This document shows, one piece after another, positions 36,881-48,066 of a stretch of DNA of 64,000 bases (positions are counted from its first letter, which is position 1; every line of letters begins with the position of its first letter). Source of the stretch: Allium sativum (taxonomy: Eukaryota > Streptophyta > Magnoliopsida > Asparagales > Amaryllidaceae); assembly GCA_030737875.1 (NCBI GenBank), contig CM060922.1, positions 308,193,456 through 308,257,455 on the forward strand. The letters run 5' to 3'. The position numbers and the translations under genes are program-made. Below the pieces are notes generated by a model. It ran no database searches and was not told where the DNA came from. It was given only the letters and a program-made list of their open reading frames with translations.

Positions 36881-39800
36881 GCTGATGGCTTCTGTGTCTT
36901 CCATGCTACTTTTTCTCCACAGATGGCTTCGTACCTTCTCAACCAATGACATAAAATCAAACTCCACCTTTTCAAAGGTAATCTTTTTTAATTTCATCTT
37001 TTTATTTATTTATATGGCTTACGACTTTTTTCCTATTGATTCAGATACAACTTCTCTTACTTGGTTCGAACTGTAATAAAAATATTATTCGACAGATCTC
37101 GATTTTGCTTCACTTTGTATATCATAGGCGAGTATATGAAACAACCGATTGTTTGGAGATTGGTAAATTATTGTTGCTTATTTTATGAATTTTCTACGAT
37201 TTCAGATGTTATTATCTTCTAACTACATATTGATATTTGACTACATTTCAGTTTTCTAAAAGAAGCAAATTGCTAATTATATGACTTAAACTAGAAAAAT
37301 CAAATTTCTGCATGTTCAATCGGATTAAGCAAACCTGTTAGTAGAAAAAAAAGCTCAAATAGTTACAAAACTATATATTGATAGCCATAAAAGTATGCAA
37401 TATCTCATATTATTATTGGTTATTTTTTTGTTAATCAAACCTGGAAAATACCGCGGTTTATGAGTTTCGTTTGTACGAGAGTCGGTACCTCTTATTTGAT
37501 GCAGTTAACTCTATTGTGCATAAAATTTTTGCAAAATCGTGCATTTTATCAAACATGTTACCAACTGGAGATATAATAAAATGTAAGGTACTTAAATATA
37601 ATACCTATCCATCTCTAACTTTTCATTTGCAATACGTTGCTGAGCTAAAAAACATTTCTTTTGTAAAAAAAATAAATTGTGAATAGGTTGTCCAAATCGG
37701 TAATGTTTCTTTATAATCGGTATATTGTAATTCTTCGATTTGATTTTGGATTCATTCTTTACTACTGTATACACACACATATGCCTTAGGCCTTTAGAAC
37801 GAAAGAGGTAAAAACCTGCCATATGAAAAAATGTGTATGAGGATACTTCTATTGAAGTTACTCTTTATTACTATCTACGCATATCCAACGCCTTCAAATT
37901 ATAAAAGAATGAGATGCAGGTAGAAACCTTGGCATATGAACATGTGCATGAGAATTCATTTATTACACGAGATCATCTATACAGTTTGCAATGTCGGATG
38001 GCATAATGATTACGACAACACATATGTACAAAGTTGTTAACACGCTTGCATTTTACTATTAATTTCAAATAAGCAAATCATATTACAGTTTTCAAACTTG
38101 GTAATGGCAAAGTAATCATGGTTTTTATTTATAATATATTTTCTTTTATTTTCCACTTTAAACATCTATTTGCTATGGCTTAAAATTTCATCTGTTTTTC
38201 TCGATGCATAGTTCTCCTTACTGATAGTAAAAACAATTGGAGCCAGGTGAGATTCAACTATTGGTTTGATGAAAAATCCATGAATTTTGACTTGGAACAT
38301 CATTTCCCCCATTTGTAAAAACTTTTTAGGTGTTATTTGTATGTATTACATGCAGATTTCAAATTGAATTTTTTTACTAAATTTTCTTCTATTGTTCCAG
38401 TTCGTTTTTTTGTCTTTACTATAAAGGAAAACCCTAGGGTCAACATGTCAAAGGGAAGCCTCTTCCGAGTTTCTGAAAATGTCCCCGTAAAAGTTATATA
38501 TTGTTTCCATTGCTTTTTCATCATTTCCTTCCACCTACTTAATAAAAACGCTTATATAATTGTGGTTATCAATTTCAACTTCCTCTCACCCACACTCCAA
38601 TGTTGTTAACCTCAGGAATTAACCAAAAACTGATAAATGCAACGTCATTGAGACCTGATGCCGATGATGCTACAGATTCACTCTACCACATGGATAGCAT
38701 TAAGCACTTTTCTAATGCTCCCTAATTGTTGCACTTGAAGAAGCATCAGATTAATACTTGCTTGTACCTCTCAGGTTTTGTATCTACTTTTTGTTCCAAC
38801 TAATTAAAAGGTTTTTCGAATGGAAATAAATTTGCACCAACTTTTTATAACTGATTTTCAGTAGACAAGAACGATAGTTAAAACGGAAAATAGAGAATCA
38901 AATGATGACGAAAGGTGATTGTACGGATAAAAAGCAAAATGCTTTCTTGCATTCAACTTAACCATTCAACTGGTTGGTTTTCCCTGGTATTTTTGCATTA
39001 TTATAAACTATTAACTAATTTATATTGGTATTCACCATCTCATTTTCTTCTGAACAATTCAAAAGGGTTTATCATTTTAAAATATAGTTCGAGCTTACTA
39101 TTTAGATAAGCAAGTATAAGGTCATAAATATAAAACCTGATAACAAAACGTTTATCGTGGGAAGAGAAGGATTTTTCCACATCACAAGATATATTAGAAA
39201 CATAAGTTTTCTGCTTGTTGTTACTGAATTCTCTATGATTAGTATGTATGATGTTCATTTTTTGGTTTGGTTTAAGAAAACAAAGTCTAAATGTTATGCT
39301 GGAATTAAACTAAAAAAGAAAGGAAATAGATGATTAATGTCATGAACTTTAATGTATTTGCATATGGATGTTTTTTTAATGCAAACGACATGATATATAT
39401 TGAATTTGATTATACGTGTAAATTAGTTTTTTTATTTATGTCATTCAACAGTGAGAATTAAGTATCTCCACTACCATTTGACCTAGAATGAGAAGCTGCC
39501 ATGGTTCTTCGCAAATTTAAAGATTGTTCACTCTAGCATTTAGTATATATTCGTGTATATGTGTCTCTGTATGAAAACTACAAGAATGAGAAATTGATAT
39601 TGTTCACTGCTTAGATTCTAGTGAAACCCAATGTAGAGAAAGGATGTTTAAGAAGTTCTTGCCAGTAATGAATAAACATATTATGACAGACTATATAGTA
39701 TATGATATAGAAAATTCAACCTACTACTAATACATGTGCATAATTGCGGAGCTACAAGGCCAAATATGAGGTAAATGGTGCTTGCTTATTTTTCCAGTTC

Positions 39801-41216
39801 TCTAACGAATTTTCAACAATTTTACAAGAATCTTAGTAGCCAGTCACTGATCATATGAACATGGATATTTATAGTAAAGTCGCGAGACAATAGATTTATT
39901 AGTTTTCGGATTTAGCATAAACAAGTCTATAGCATAAGTTCAATAAAGCATCTAATATGTATAATTTACCTTTTGCCGAACATTTTCATATGATCTATGG
40001 ATATCAAACTAAAACTGCATGACTTGTATTTTTACCCTATCAGACATCACTTTCTTATATTGCATTTCTGTAGGTATGAGAAAAGATTCAAGATTGGAAA
40101 TAACTTTATTTGCTTAGTGATATTGTTGCAATTTGAACTGGATAAATTTGCGTCCAATTGTCAAGTAAGTTTCTTTTTCCAAGATAGAATTTTCTACAAT
40201 ACCAAATTTTTTGTAACATTTATTTAATTAGATGGTTGGCCCTAATTCATATTCCATTTTAGTTTTAATTGTGCTATACATTTTTTATGGAAATAGATTG
40301 ACCACGGTTATATTGTCCTCTTGCAAGATTTTGACTTGTACCGTACTGAGTAAGTTGTAACTAGAGCTGGCAACCCATGAGGATAGGGAGACCGGAGCGT
40401 CAGTGGTCGGGTCAGGAAGGAAAATTTCAACTAAGGATTTTCTTTAGTGATGGTCAGAGGTTCTAGGTTGCGGCAAGGAGGGAGGAAAAGATAGTCAAAC
40501 TCAAGGGTTTTGCATGTATATGGGTTTGGTTTTTCCATGTTGAGTTGTAACAAAATTATCTTCTTATTAATGTAATGATCCAATATTTTCTATTTAATTC
40601 AAAGCAATGATAATTTTTCCTCTCAGTGTTAAATGTTTGACTTATGTGTATTTCTTCAGGTTTAAAAGCAGACAAAAAAAGTCAAATTCAGAACTCTGCA
40701 GCTTTTGGATATCGTAGGGCAACTTAGTTGATTCTGTTGGATATCGTAAGGGAACTTAATTGATTTTAATTGCGTGAAATACTTGATTTTCTATTTTGTA
40801 AGATGCAAAAAACAATATTGGTCACTTTAGGTAGTTCAATTTTTTGGATTATTTTTTTGTGTCGCATGGAATGTTGACTTATAAAGTGAGAAGGCAGATT
40901 GTTTTCTAAGTCTAGCCGAGAAATTATATATTATTTAATAATTTTTTCAAAATGCTGGATTATAATAATGCCTATATTGTTGATGTACTCTGTAACTCAT
41001 AATTTATGACTATATGCACTCCTTGAATCAACTTTCAATACAGCAAATAAGAGAAATCTTTGGATTGTAGCAATAGAATAATTTTGCTTTTAATTATGAA
41101 GTTTACAATAATACTTTATCTCGATATTGATATAACTTGAATAATTATATAAAATCATTATGGTACCAGATATTAACTCTTTCCAAATTGTTGGCTCATT
41201 TCAAAAAATACACAAC
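36881..41216. other. No recognised gene
   Basis: AT-rich, with short plus-strand frames and several exon-like patches bounded by splice-like strings (near 36900-36978 and 40075-40165). The patch 37460-37600 (FRLYESRYLLFDAVNSIVHK) faintly recalls plant RPA-like OB-fold proteins, but not enough to call. Confidence 0.3.
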
Positions 41217-41426
41217 TAAGAACATCTCCAACTGAGCTACATTCAGCTTCTGAATTCTGAATCAACGAAAAAAAATGCATCCCAACAAATGTAATTCCCT
41301 TGAATATTCAAGGAAAAATTAAGGGATCAATTCAGTATTTTGAATTGGCCTGACGCTGATTTAATCAATGCCCTACAGTAGGCATTGATTAAAGCAGTAC
41401 CCAACTATTGAGTAAAAATGTTCTTA
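41217..41426. mobile_element. MITE-like element (210 bp)
   Basis: Termini TAAGAACAT and ATGTTCTTA form a 9-bp inverted repeat, with looser similarity further in. The left end has the AACATCTCCAAC string seen at many plant MITE ends. A second pair, AATGCC-TACAGTAGGCATT (near 41367-41387), forms an internal hairpin. Confidence 0.6.
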
Positions 41427-41637
41427 TTTGGGGTAAAAATACAAAGGCATAATATTACAGAATCCGTTGGATATGAAGTTGTAACTATGATCTGGCATTT
41501 AAGAGCATAATATTACATTTTTGTTTATCAAGACTTAAAATACTTTTGTCAGTTATAGTTATTTAATTTTAAGGCTTTCAGTTACATGGAAATGCGTACT
41601 CTTTGACATTTTTGATTTTGATGAATTTCTTCTATTT

Positions 41638-41639
<2 letters not shown>

Positions 41640-41701
<62 letters not shown>
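41640..41701. repeat. TA microsatellite (left flank of the MITE)
   Basis: About 30 TA units. Confidence 0.98.
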
Positions 41702-41703
<2 letters not shown>

Positions 41704-41888
41704 CAAGCGTTCGGTTGCACCCCAAAAATGGAGTACCCCAATGGCCCCTGATTTCCACCTCTTATTTACATTAATTTAAGTGAGTGAGAGATGAAAGAGT
41801 GAGTGGAGGAGAGAGAAGGGAGATGAGTGGTGGAAATAAGGAGGCAAATGTGGTGCTGCACTATTACGGGTGTCATTGAACCTGCCTC
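41701..41888. mobile_element. Micron-like MITE inserted in a TA microsatellite
   Basis: A 188-bp non-TA segment flanked on both sides by TA repeats. Left end AGGCAAGCGTTCGGTTGCACCC; reversed right end GAGGCAGGTTCAATGACACCC: an imperfect 22-bp terminal inverted repeat. Insertion specifically in TA microsatellites is the hallmark of rice Micron MITEs; relation to Micron is by habit, not by proven sequence similarity. Confidence 0.6.

Positions 41889-41946
<58 letters not shown>
41889..41946. repeat. AT then GT compound microsatellite
   Basis: (AT)11 at 41889-41910 followed by (GT)18 at 41911-41946. Confidence 0.98.
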
Positions 41947-41947
<1 letters not shown>

Positions 41948-42137
41948 ATATGACCAAACCATCAATTTCTCTTTTTAATCGCTTTGCCAAAATCGATAAT
42001 TTCTACGCTGCAAAGCCGATGATTAGTTATGAAAAGATGTTTTATGTGGTTGGTTTTTGTATCAATCCTCATCCTAATAATTTTATAGATCAGCTTCATC
42101 ATATCTACTAAGCATTGTTTGATTTTTTTTTCAGTTT

Positions 42138-42234
42138 GTAAGAGCATCCATATCGTGTTTTCCTTTAGATTCTTTTTATTTTTTTGGCAAGAATAATAAG
42201 AATTTGAAGGAAAACACGATATGCATGCTCTTGC
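42138..42234. mobile_element. Near-perfect 97-bp hairpin (mini-MITE or small-RNA hairpin)
   Basis: The arms are GTAAGAGCATCCATATCGTG... and, reversed, GCAAGAGCATGCATATCGTG..., pairing over about 45 bp with few mismatches and almost no loop. The AGAGCAT terminus is common in plant MITEs. A transcript would fold into a Dicer-like substrate. Confidence 0.8.
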
Positions 42235-43056
42235 AATAAATACTTATGTTATCTTACTATACTGACTTTCGTAACATTAGTCTTTAATGTTTAGTTACAG
42301 ATGCAAGATTCATTGATTAATTCCAGTTGCTTTAAGTATAAATTTGATCTAAATAGTGAATAGTGACATAAACTGGGTAATTAAATTAATCCATTGTGGT
42401 GTTTAAAATATGTTTTATTCTTTCCTCATTATTTACTTAATTCAAGATATATATGATCTGACACTTACATAGCCAATAATTAAAATTATATACTTGCACT
42501 ATTATTAATATTGAAAATACCATTTTCATTTAATTTTATCGAAAAATGATTTTGCCAATCATGTATACACAAACAAGTTAGTAGATTAACCTTATGTGGG
42601 TTTAACTAACTTTTTCTTTGAAGTGTAATAGAATTATGTGTTAAATGGTAATTGAATTGTGTGTTAAATGATAAATGCGATGTCAGAATCTAGGATAGTG
42701 ACTGGTGTTCAAGTACAAATTGTTTTAAATCATATTCTTTTTGGTCATTTGTTGAGTACTCACGTCCATCCGAAATTTTTAGAGACATCGAACGGTTATT
42801 TCCCTACTTAGCTCAATATCATATACTTTTCGCAACGATAACGTTTTGGGCGCTTTTACCAACCATATTTTATGAATATTATTCTACGTTAACACAAAAT
42901 AAATAACCCATGTTGGTTTTTTAGATACGTCCAACGGATGTACATACGAAGAAGTGATACATAAATGTTTATGTGTATGTCATTCGTGGTGAGGTAGTTT
43001 TTAGAAAAAGATGGAATATTTCTATTTAACAAGTTTTTAGAACATGTTTATGTGTA
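42235..43056. other. No gene seen
   Basis: AT-rich sequence before the Sirevirus-like remnant. It may be part of that element but no domain is visible. Confidence 0.35.
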
Positions 43057-43485
43057 TGTCAAAATCGCTTTTTCCATCCTAAAGATAGAATCGTTAACCT
43101 CCTTATTCAACATACCATCACTCCCCTTTCCGTAAATTTCAACAACCCTACCCTCAAAGATCAAAAGGCTCTCTTTGATAATTTTGGTGTTTATGACATC
43201 ATTTGGACCGATGTTATTTTGAAAGAATTTAAGCCCGAAGAAATGTCCATAAGAGAAAATGCTCTTTATCATGGAGTTTATCTTGCTCGTATCTTTAAAT
43301 ATTTTAGAGTTGATCTTGAGGGAGAGAAATTTTTACCAAGGGAGGTCTTTAACTTGGGAAATATTTCCCTAATGCAAATTCCAATCACGTTTAAGCCTTA
43401 TGAAACATATGCGGAAAAACAAACGCGAATGGAACAAGAGGAGAATCCTATGGAAATCGAAGAAGAAGAAGAAGAAGAAGAATAA
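43057..43485 (+). pseudogene. Fragment resembling the plant Transposase_32 domain, Sirevirus-like 3' ORF
   Basis: The frame is open from at least 43057 to the stop at 43485; the first Met is only at 43219, so the start is missing. It reads FHPKDRIVNLLIQH, LFDNFGVYDIIWTDVILKEF, ENALYHGVYLARIFKYF and ends in an acidic Glu tail. The layout fits the 'putative plant transposon protein' domain (Pfam Transposase_32) that is scattered in plant retroelements. It lies 1.4 kb upstream of a copia-type PPT and LTR, where Sireviruses carry their extra, env-like ORF. That placement is inference. Confidence 0.5.
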
Positions 43486-44111
43486 GAAACATCTTTGGAA
43501 AGTATAAAATGTCCATCTAATAGTAGAACCATATCCAAAGAAATGCTTGTCCAAAATAAAGCCAAGTTAGCCAAGAACCAAAAGAAGATAAAAAGGACTC
43601 TTACCCATATGTCTAAGTTCATTGGAAAAATAGGAAGAAAACTTAGAATATAATCTTCCTCCTCATCACCCACCAAAATCTAAGCTTATCTAGTTTATGT
43701 TGTCTTTCATATTTGCTTGACTTTGTTTTGATTCTCGTATTCAGTATCTTGTATTAGTTGAATGTATTTGCTTTCAGGTAGTAATGGATGGTGTTTATTT
43801 CTGTCAAAACAATCTTTAATTTATTGTAAAAACACATTACAATTAAATAACTTAAATAATATAATAAGAATTAAATAAAAATTGAAAATACCAAAAAAAA
43901 ATAACTAGGGCATGTCAACATACATTTTTAAACATGTCGACATATAATTGCTAGTTTTTCAAATTTGTTCAAAATTTGAAATTTAAATAACCAACTAATG
44001 TCTATTCATTTCCAATGAATTCCAGACCCTATAATACCTCTTTCTTCCAGAAAAACTTATTCTAATCTTTCTCCTTCTTCTCTAATCATTCCTTTTCTAT
44101 AATATCAAAAT

Positions 44112-44411
44112 ATGGCAAATCCTATTCACAATTTGAGTGAGAATCATTGAGAAACATTAAATTCATTCAAGAATATACTATCTATAATACTTCGTAATCA
44201 GCGTCATCTCGAATTGAGTAAAATAACGATAGTTGAACATCACGAGAAGCACTCTAATGCCATCTATTGGCTAATATCTTCTCTTTTCGGAGATGAAGAC
44301 AATAATCTCGCTAAAGCACCGCCCACAAAAGAGGATGAAGATTGGGGAGTCATAAAAAAGGATCCAATCTTTCGAGGATATAGATGGGTGGAAGTTCCAA
44401 GAGATATTTGA
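44112..44411 (+). pseudogene. Unassigned frame in the Sirevirus-like 3' region
   Basis: An ATG at 44112 (MANPIHNLSENH) meets a stop after 12 codons. The frame from 44214 to 44411 is open and hydrophilic, with an acidic middle (KEDEDWGVIKKD). I do not recognise it. It probably belongs to the same retroelement. Confidence 0.35.
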
Positions 44412-44714
44412 ATTGTTTGGTATGATTTATTTGATTAGTTTGTTTGATTAAACTTGTTTGTAAATATTGCTTGGTTTGAAATTTGTATATGTATGGATTA
44501 AAATATTTGTAAATATTGACTATAATACTTGGATTTTTGGATTTGTTTATACTTATAGAATTAGGCTAATATAGGCATGAATTTAGGGGGAGTCATGTAT
44601 ACTAGTACAAAATTAAGTATTATAACCTTAGATTATATACATAGATATAGGTTGTAGTTATTTATGGTATAGATTTAGATGGAGTATATTTAGAGGTTCT
44701 TTTTGTTAATGACA

Positions 44715-44745
44715 AAAGGGGGGAAATGATAAAATAAGGATTAGT
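44715..44745 (+). other. Upstream polypurine tract candidate
   Basis: AATGACAAAAGGGGGGAAATG: a purine tract of the kind found in multiple copies ahead of Sirevirus 3' LTRs. Confidence 0.45.
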
Positions 44746-44888
44746 TAGGCTTAGTTTAAAGGGGAGCATGTAGGATTATGGTGAAAGTGGGAGTATTCGA
44801 AGGACCAGATCAAAAAGTATCAACAGGTATGAACAAGTATGAATATTTTATAAATCAAGGTTCTTGTCATCATCAAAAAGGGTTAGAT

Positions 44889-45267
44889 TGTTGGAGAATG
44901 GAGTTTTGATGAAAACAATCTTATTTTACTTACCGTTGATTATAAAATATATACTAACATCTCTATCTAGAATATATAAATAAATATATATATATATATG
45001 CAGGGTTTATATACAGGACTTAAATACCAATGAATGTACAGTTTTTAGCGTTCCAAGAGATTCAGGACTCATGAGTTATCAAGTTATCAAGAGTTCAAGA
45101 AAAATATAGTAATTGAGTCTAGTTTATATATAAGACTATGAATAAAACTCCAGGTTCAAATTTTGATTTTCAAATTCTATTTTCCAAATTTAAATCCAGA
45201 TTTCAAATTATTTTTAGAATGATTTCAAACCATTATCTTACTTACGATTTCAAACATATATATTTAT
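44889..45267 (+). mobile_element. Start of a copia-type 3' LTR, cut by element G4
   Basis: TGTTGGAGAATGG follows the purine-rich string AAAAAGGGTTAGAT (44875-44888), which in turn follows TTGTCATCATC. This is the usual PPT/LTR junction of Tork/SIRE-type copia elements. The LTR stops at 45268, where giant-LTR element G4 begins. An AT run lies near 44978-44999. Confidence 0.65.
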
Positions 45268-45860
45268 TGTAATGACCAAAAAAATTCGGTTATTTAAATT
45301 CGAATATTTAATTTTGTTTTAAACATTTTATAGGATATATTAATGGATTAAATATTGAATTCGTTTATAAAACGAAATTTGAATGTTAATTTATATATAA
45401 TTTAAAACGAGCTCGAAATGGCATGGTAGTTCTTAATATTGAGTTTTGAACTTTAATTGAATATACAAGATCCGATATAAGTCGGGTTTCTATGAAACAA
45501 GAAACGTTAGAATCTAATCGATTATAATTTTCTAATAAAAGAGAAAAATCAAGATTTCATGTTATATAGTTATGTCCAATTCAAATTTTAAAATAGTCGC
45601 TATGGAAATCGTTATTAGAATATAACGTTTATTAATTAAGTTAAAAAGGGTTTATATATAATTTGTATATCGTTTAACTCGAAATTTCAATATTGAGTTG
45701 AATAATCCATATTGTTTATATCTAAAGCTATATGATATTTCCAGTTGGATAATAATAATTTATTATTATTTAATTGGGTTTATTTTTGAATTAAATTAAT
45801 ATTTTATTTATATTATATAAGATTTAACATAGCGATTTTGTAAACGACCTCCGTTTTCGA

Positions 45861-46046
45861 TGAAATTAGTTTCATTGGAACCGTAAAATTAAATTATTGT
45901 ATGACGTTAAATTTCATGGAAAATCAATGTCGTATGTGACAGCCAAAAACGTCTTTGTTTTTATTTAATCATTTTGTTGATTTAATTTGGAAATTAAGAA
46001 CAAATGATTATCTAATGAACTCCATTTTCAACGAAATTAATTTTGT
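45861..46046 (+). promoter_or_regulatory. U3 palindrome modules in G4 5' LTR
   Basis: The first module core is ATGAAA-N4-TTTCAT (45861-45876); the second is ACGAAA-N4-TTTTGT (46031-46046), 170 bp apart. A weaker third ACGAAA copy lies near 46187. All are upstream of the TATA box. Confidence 0.55.
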
Positions 46047-46329
46047 TAAATCCGTAATGATTTATGATTATTAGATTTCAAGTTTCAAGATTTTTGGATT
46101 TAATTTGTGGTTGTATACAATTTAAATGTGTATAGATTCAAGTTGTGCAATTATAAAAGAATTTTCATAAACGATATCAGAATTTAACGAAACCTGTCTC
46201 ATCATGTTTGGGATGTTGTCTTATGCTACGATGTAAATTTTCATCTCGATTGGATGTTGTTTGAGGTGATTTTAACCAGTTACTTCACCGCGAAGTTTAT
46301 ATAATATTATTATATCATTATTTTTCACC

Positions 46330-46337
46330 TATATATA
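46330..46337 (+). promoter_or_regulatory. LTR TATA box, G4 5' LTR
   Basis: TATATATA at offset 1062; the same offset holds for the second LTR (53819-53826). Confidence 0.65.
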
Positions 46338-46499
46338 CCCTCTAAACAGAAGTCAAACCTGAAAAATACCCTTGTGCATGGTCAATTATCTAATGCCGCC
46401 TCCACCTACATTTCAACGGACAGAAACTTCCGTTTTTCTCATTAATTTTTCTCTTAATCTAAATGTTTAATTCAAAAACTTTTTGCTACAAAAGTATTG

Positions 46500-46880
46500 A
46501 GCTCAATCTGATCTTCAATTTTACCGGTGACGGTCATGATTCGGGTATCGTGGTGGTGGGGATTGAAGCAGGAAGGCAGCACGGTTATGGATGAACTGCC
46601 ATTGGTTAGTGCAGCTAGGGCGGGCGAGGCTCCTGACATTGGTCGAGCATAGTGGGCTGGTCATCGTGATGATCTCCAATATAGCCCTGATGAATTGGGA
46701 GGAGTCGGGCATGACTAAGTGGAAGTGATGTAGGGATGGTATACTTGAAGTAGGGTAGAAACGAAGTAAATCAGTCCGTGTGTTTTTATTCTCCAAAGCC
46801 AATAAAGCCAGGTAAGTTTTTGAACTAGGAAAGTGGGAACGAATCACTGTGTTTGGGGTAGAAGGAAGGTCAGGCACGTT
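46500..46880. other. Less AT-rich leader island with paired ORFs on both strands
   Basis: A minus-strand frame (46521-46877, MPDLPSTPNTVI) recurs in the second LTR (53961-54356, MPDLHSAPNTVI). A sense frame (VSWWRG-KQEG) is also similar in both. Similarity is expected because the LTRs are copies, and both frames shift between copies, so coding is not established. Confidence 0.35.
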
Positions 46881-47951
46881 ATTGTATAATCATTTTGATG
46901 CCGGCTGTGTTCCCAGTATTTGGACATGAAAGAGCACAACGTTCGAACATGACATTTTTTTCGAAGGTGAGGAAATCAGTTGGCCAAATTTTTGTCGAAT
47001 ACCTTTTAAATTTAAGAATTTACAATTTTTATTAAAGCCAATAATTGTTGTTTAATCCAGGAAGGGTACAGTAGTTCTTGGTTATGGAGGCAACGTGCTG
47101 TGTGGTATCTAGTTGGGAACAAAGTCATGGAATGGAAGGATAATCGGCCTGTAATATAGTTAAAATAAGTATTGTAATTAACTTTAAAAAAACTTAATTA
47201 TAATTAAGGTTTGGTTAGTTAAATTAATCGTACAATTTTAAATATTATAACAGGTGCAGAACCACGAGGAAACAAAGCAACAAGACAACATGAAAATCAA
47301 AGGACCCATCTTAATTTCTGTTATAATAAAAAGTAATTAATTAATTTAGTAATTAGTGATTAAGAATTATATTGTTTAATTAAATCATTTAACCTTAAAA
47401 TATTGATATCTCCATCGTAAGATATCAGTATTGGACAATTCAAGAAACGTTGGAATCGTCTTAACGAGCAGAACATTTTGAAATAGAATTGGATGGAACT
47501 GGAGTCAACTAGGATTTTTTGTTAAATTAAACACCTTTTTAATTTAATTAAAACCAACTGTTTCAATGATAAATCAAATCAAGATGAATTAAATTCACTC
47601 AGTTCTTCCCACTTATATTTGTTATAAGTTAGGTTTTATAATTGTGTGCTATGATTGCTAATGGTTGACTATTTGTTAAAAATATATTCATATATTGATT
47701 GAACCAATGAAAGTAAACATTGTTTAATATTAGTTAAAACTAAATCGTTATTTAACGAATGAAACCGATTGAGGTAACTTACCTTGGCGGTCACGTTTAT
47801 AAAATAAACGTGTTTATTGCAATGAATTGTTTGAACTATTTGTTGTGTAAAAATTTATTATTGGCTGTTATATAAATTATTAGTTTAATATTGAATAATT
47901 CTTATTAAATAATTTTATTTGAGGTAACATATTTGAATGTAGGGAAAACAG

Positions 47952-48066
47952 GTTGGAGGGATCCAACTGGATTCCTCACTAGTAGTTATTAAGTTTTATT
48001 ATATCATAATATATGTTGAGATACTGAATTTGTGATGCGGGAATTGTTAGGTTGGAAAAATCCAAC
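47952..48066 (+). other. Two GTTGG-CCAAC hairpins (G4 5' LTR)
   Basis: GTTGGAGGGATCCAAC (47952-47967) and GTTGGAAAAATCCAAC (48051-48066): the same stem with different loops, each followed by an ATTYCTCA string. The second LTR has the same pair at 55445-55460 (stem weakened to GTTTG) and 55544-55559. Confidence 0.6.
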
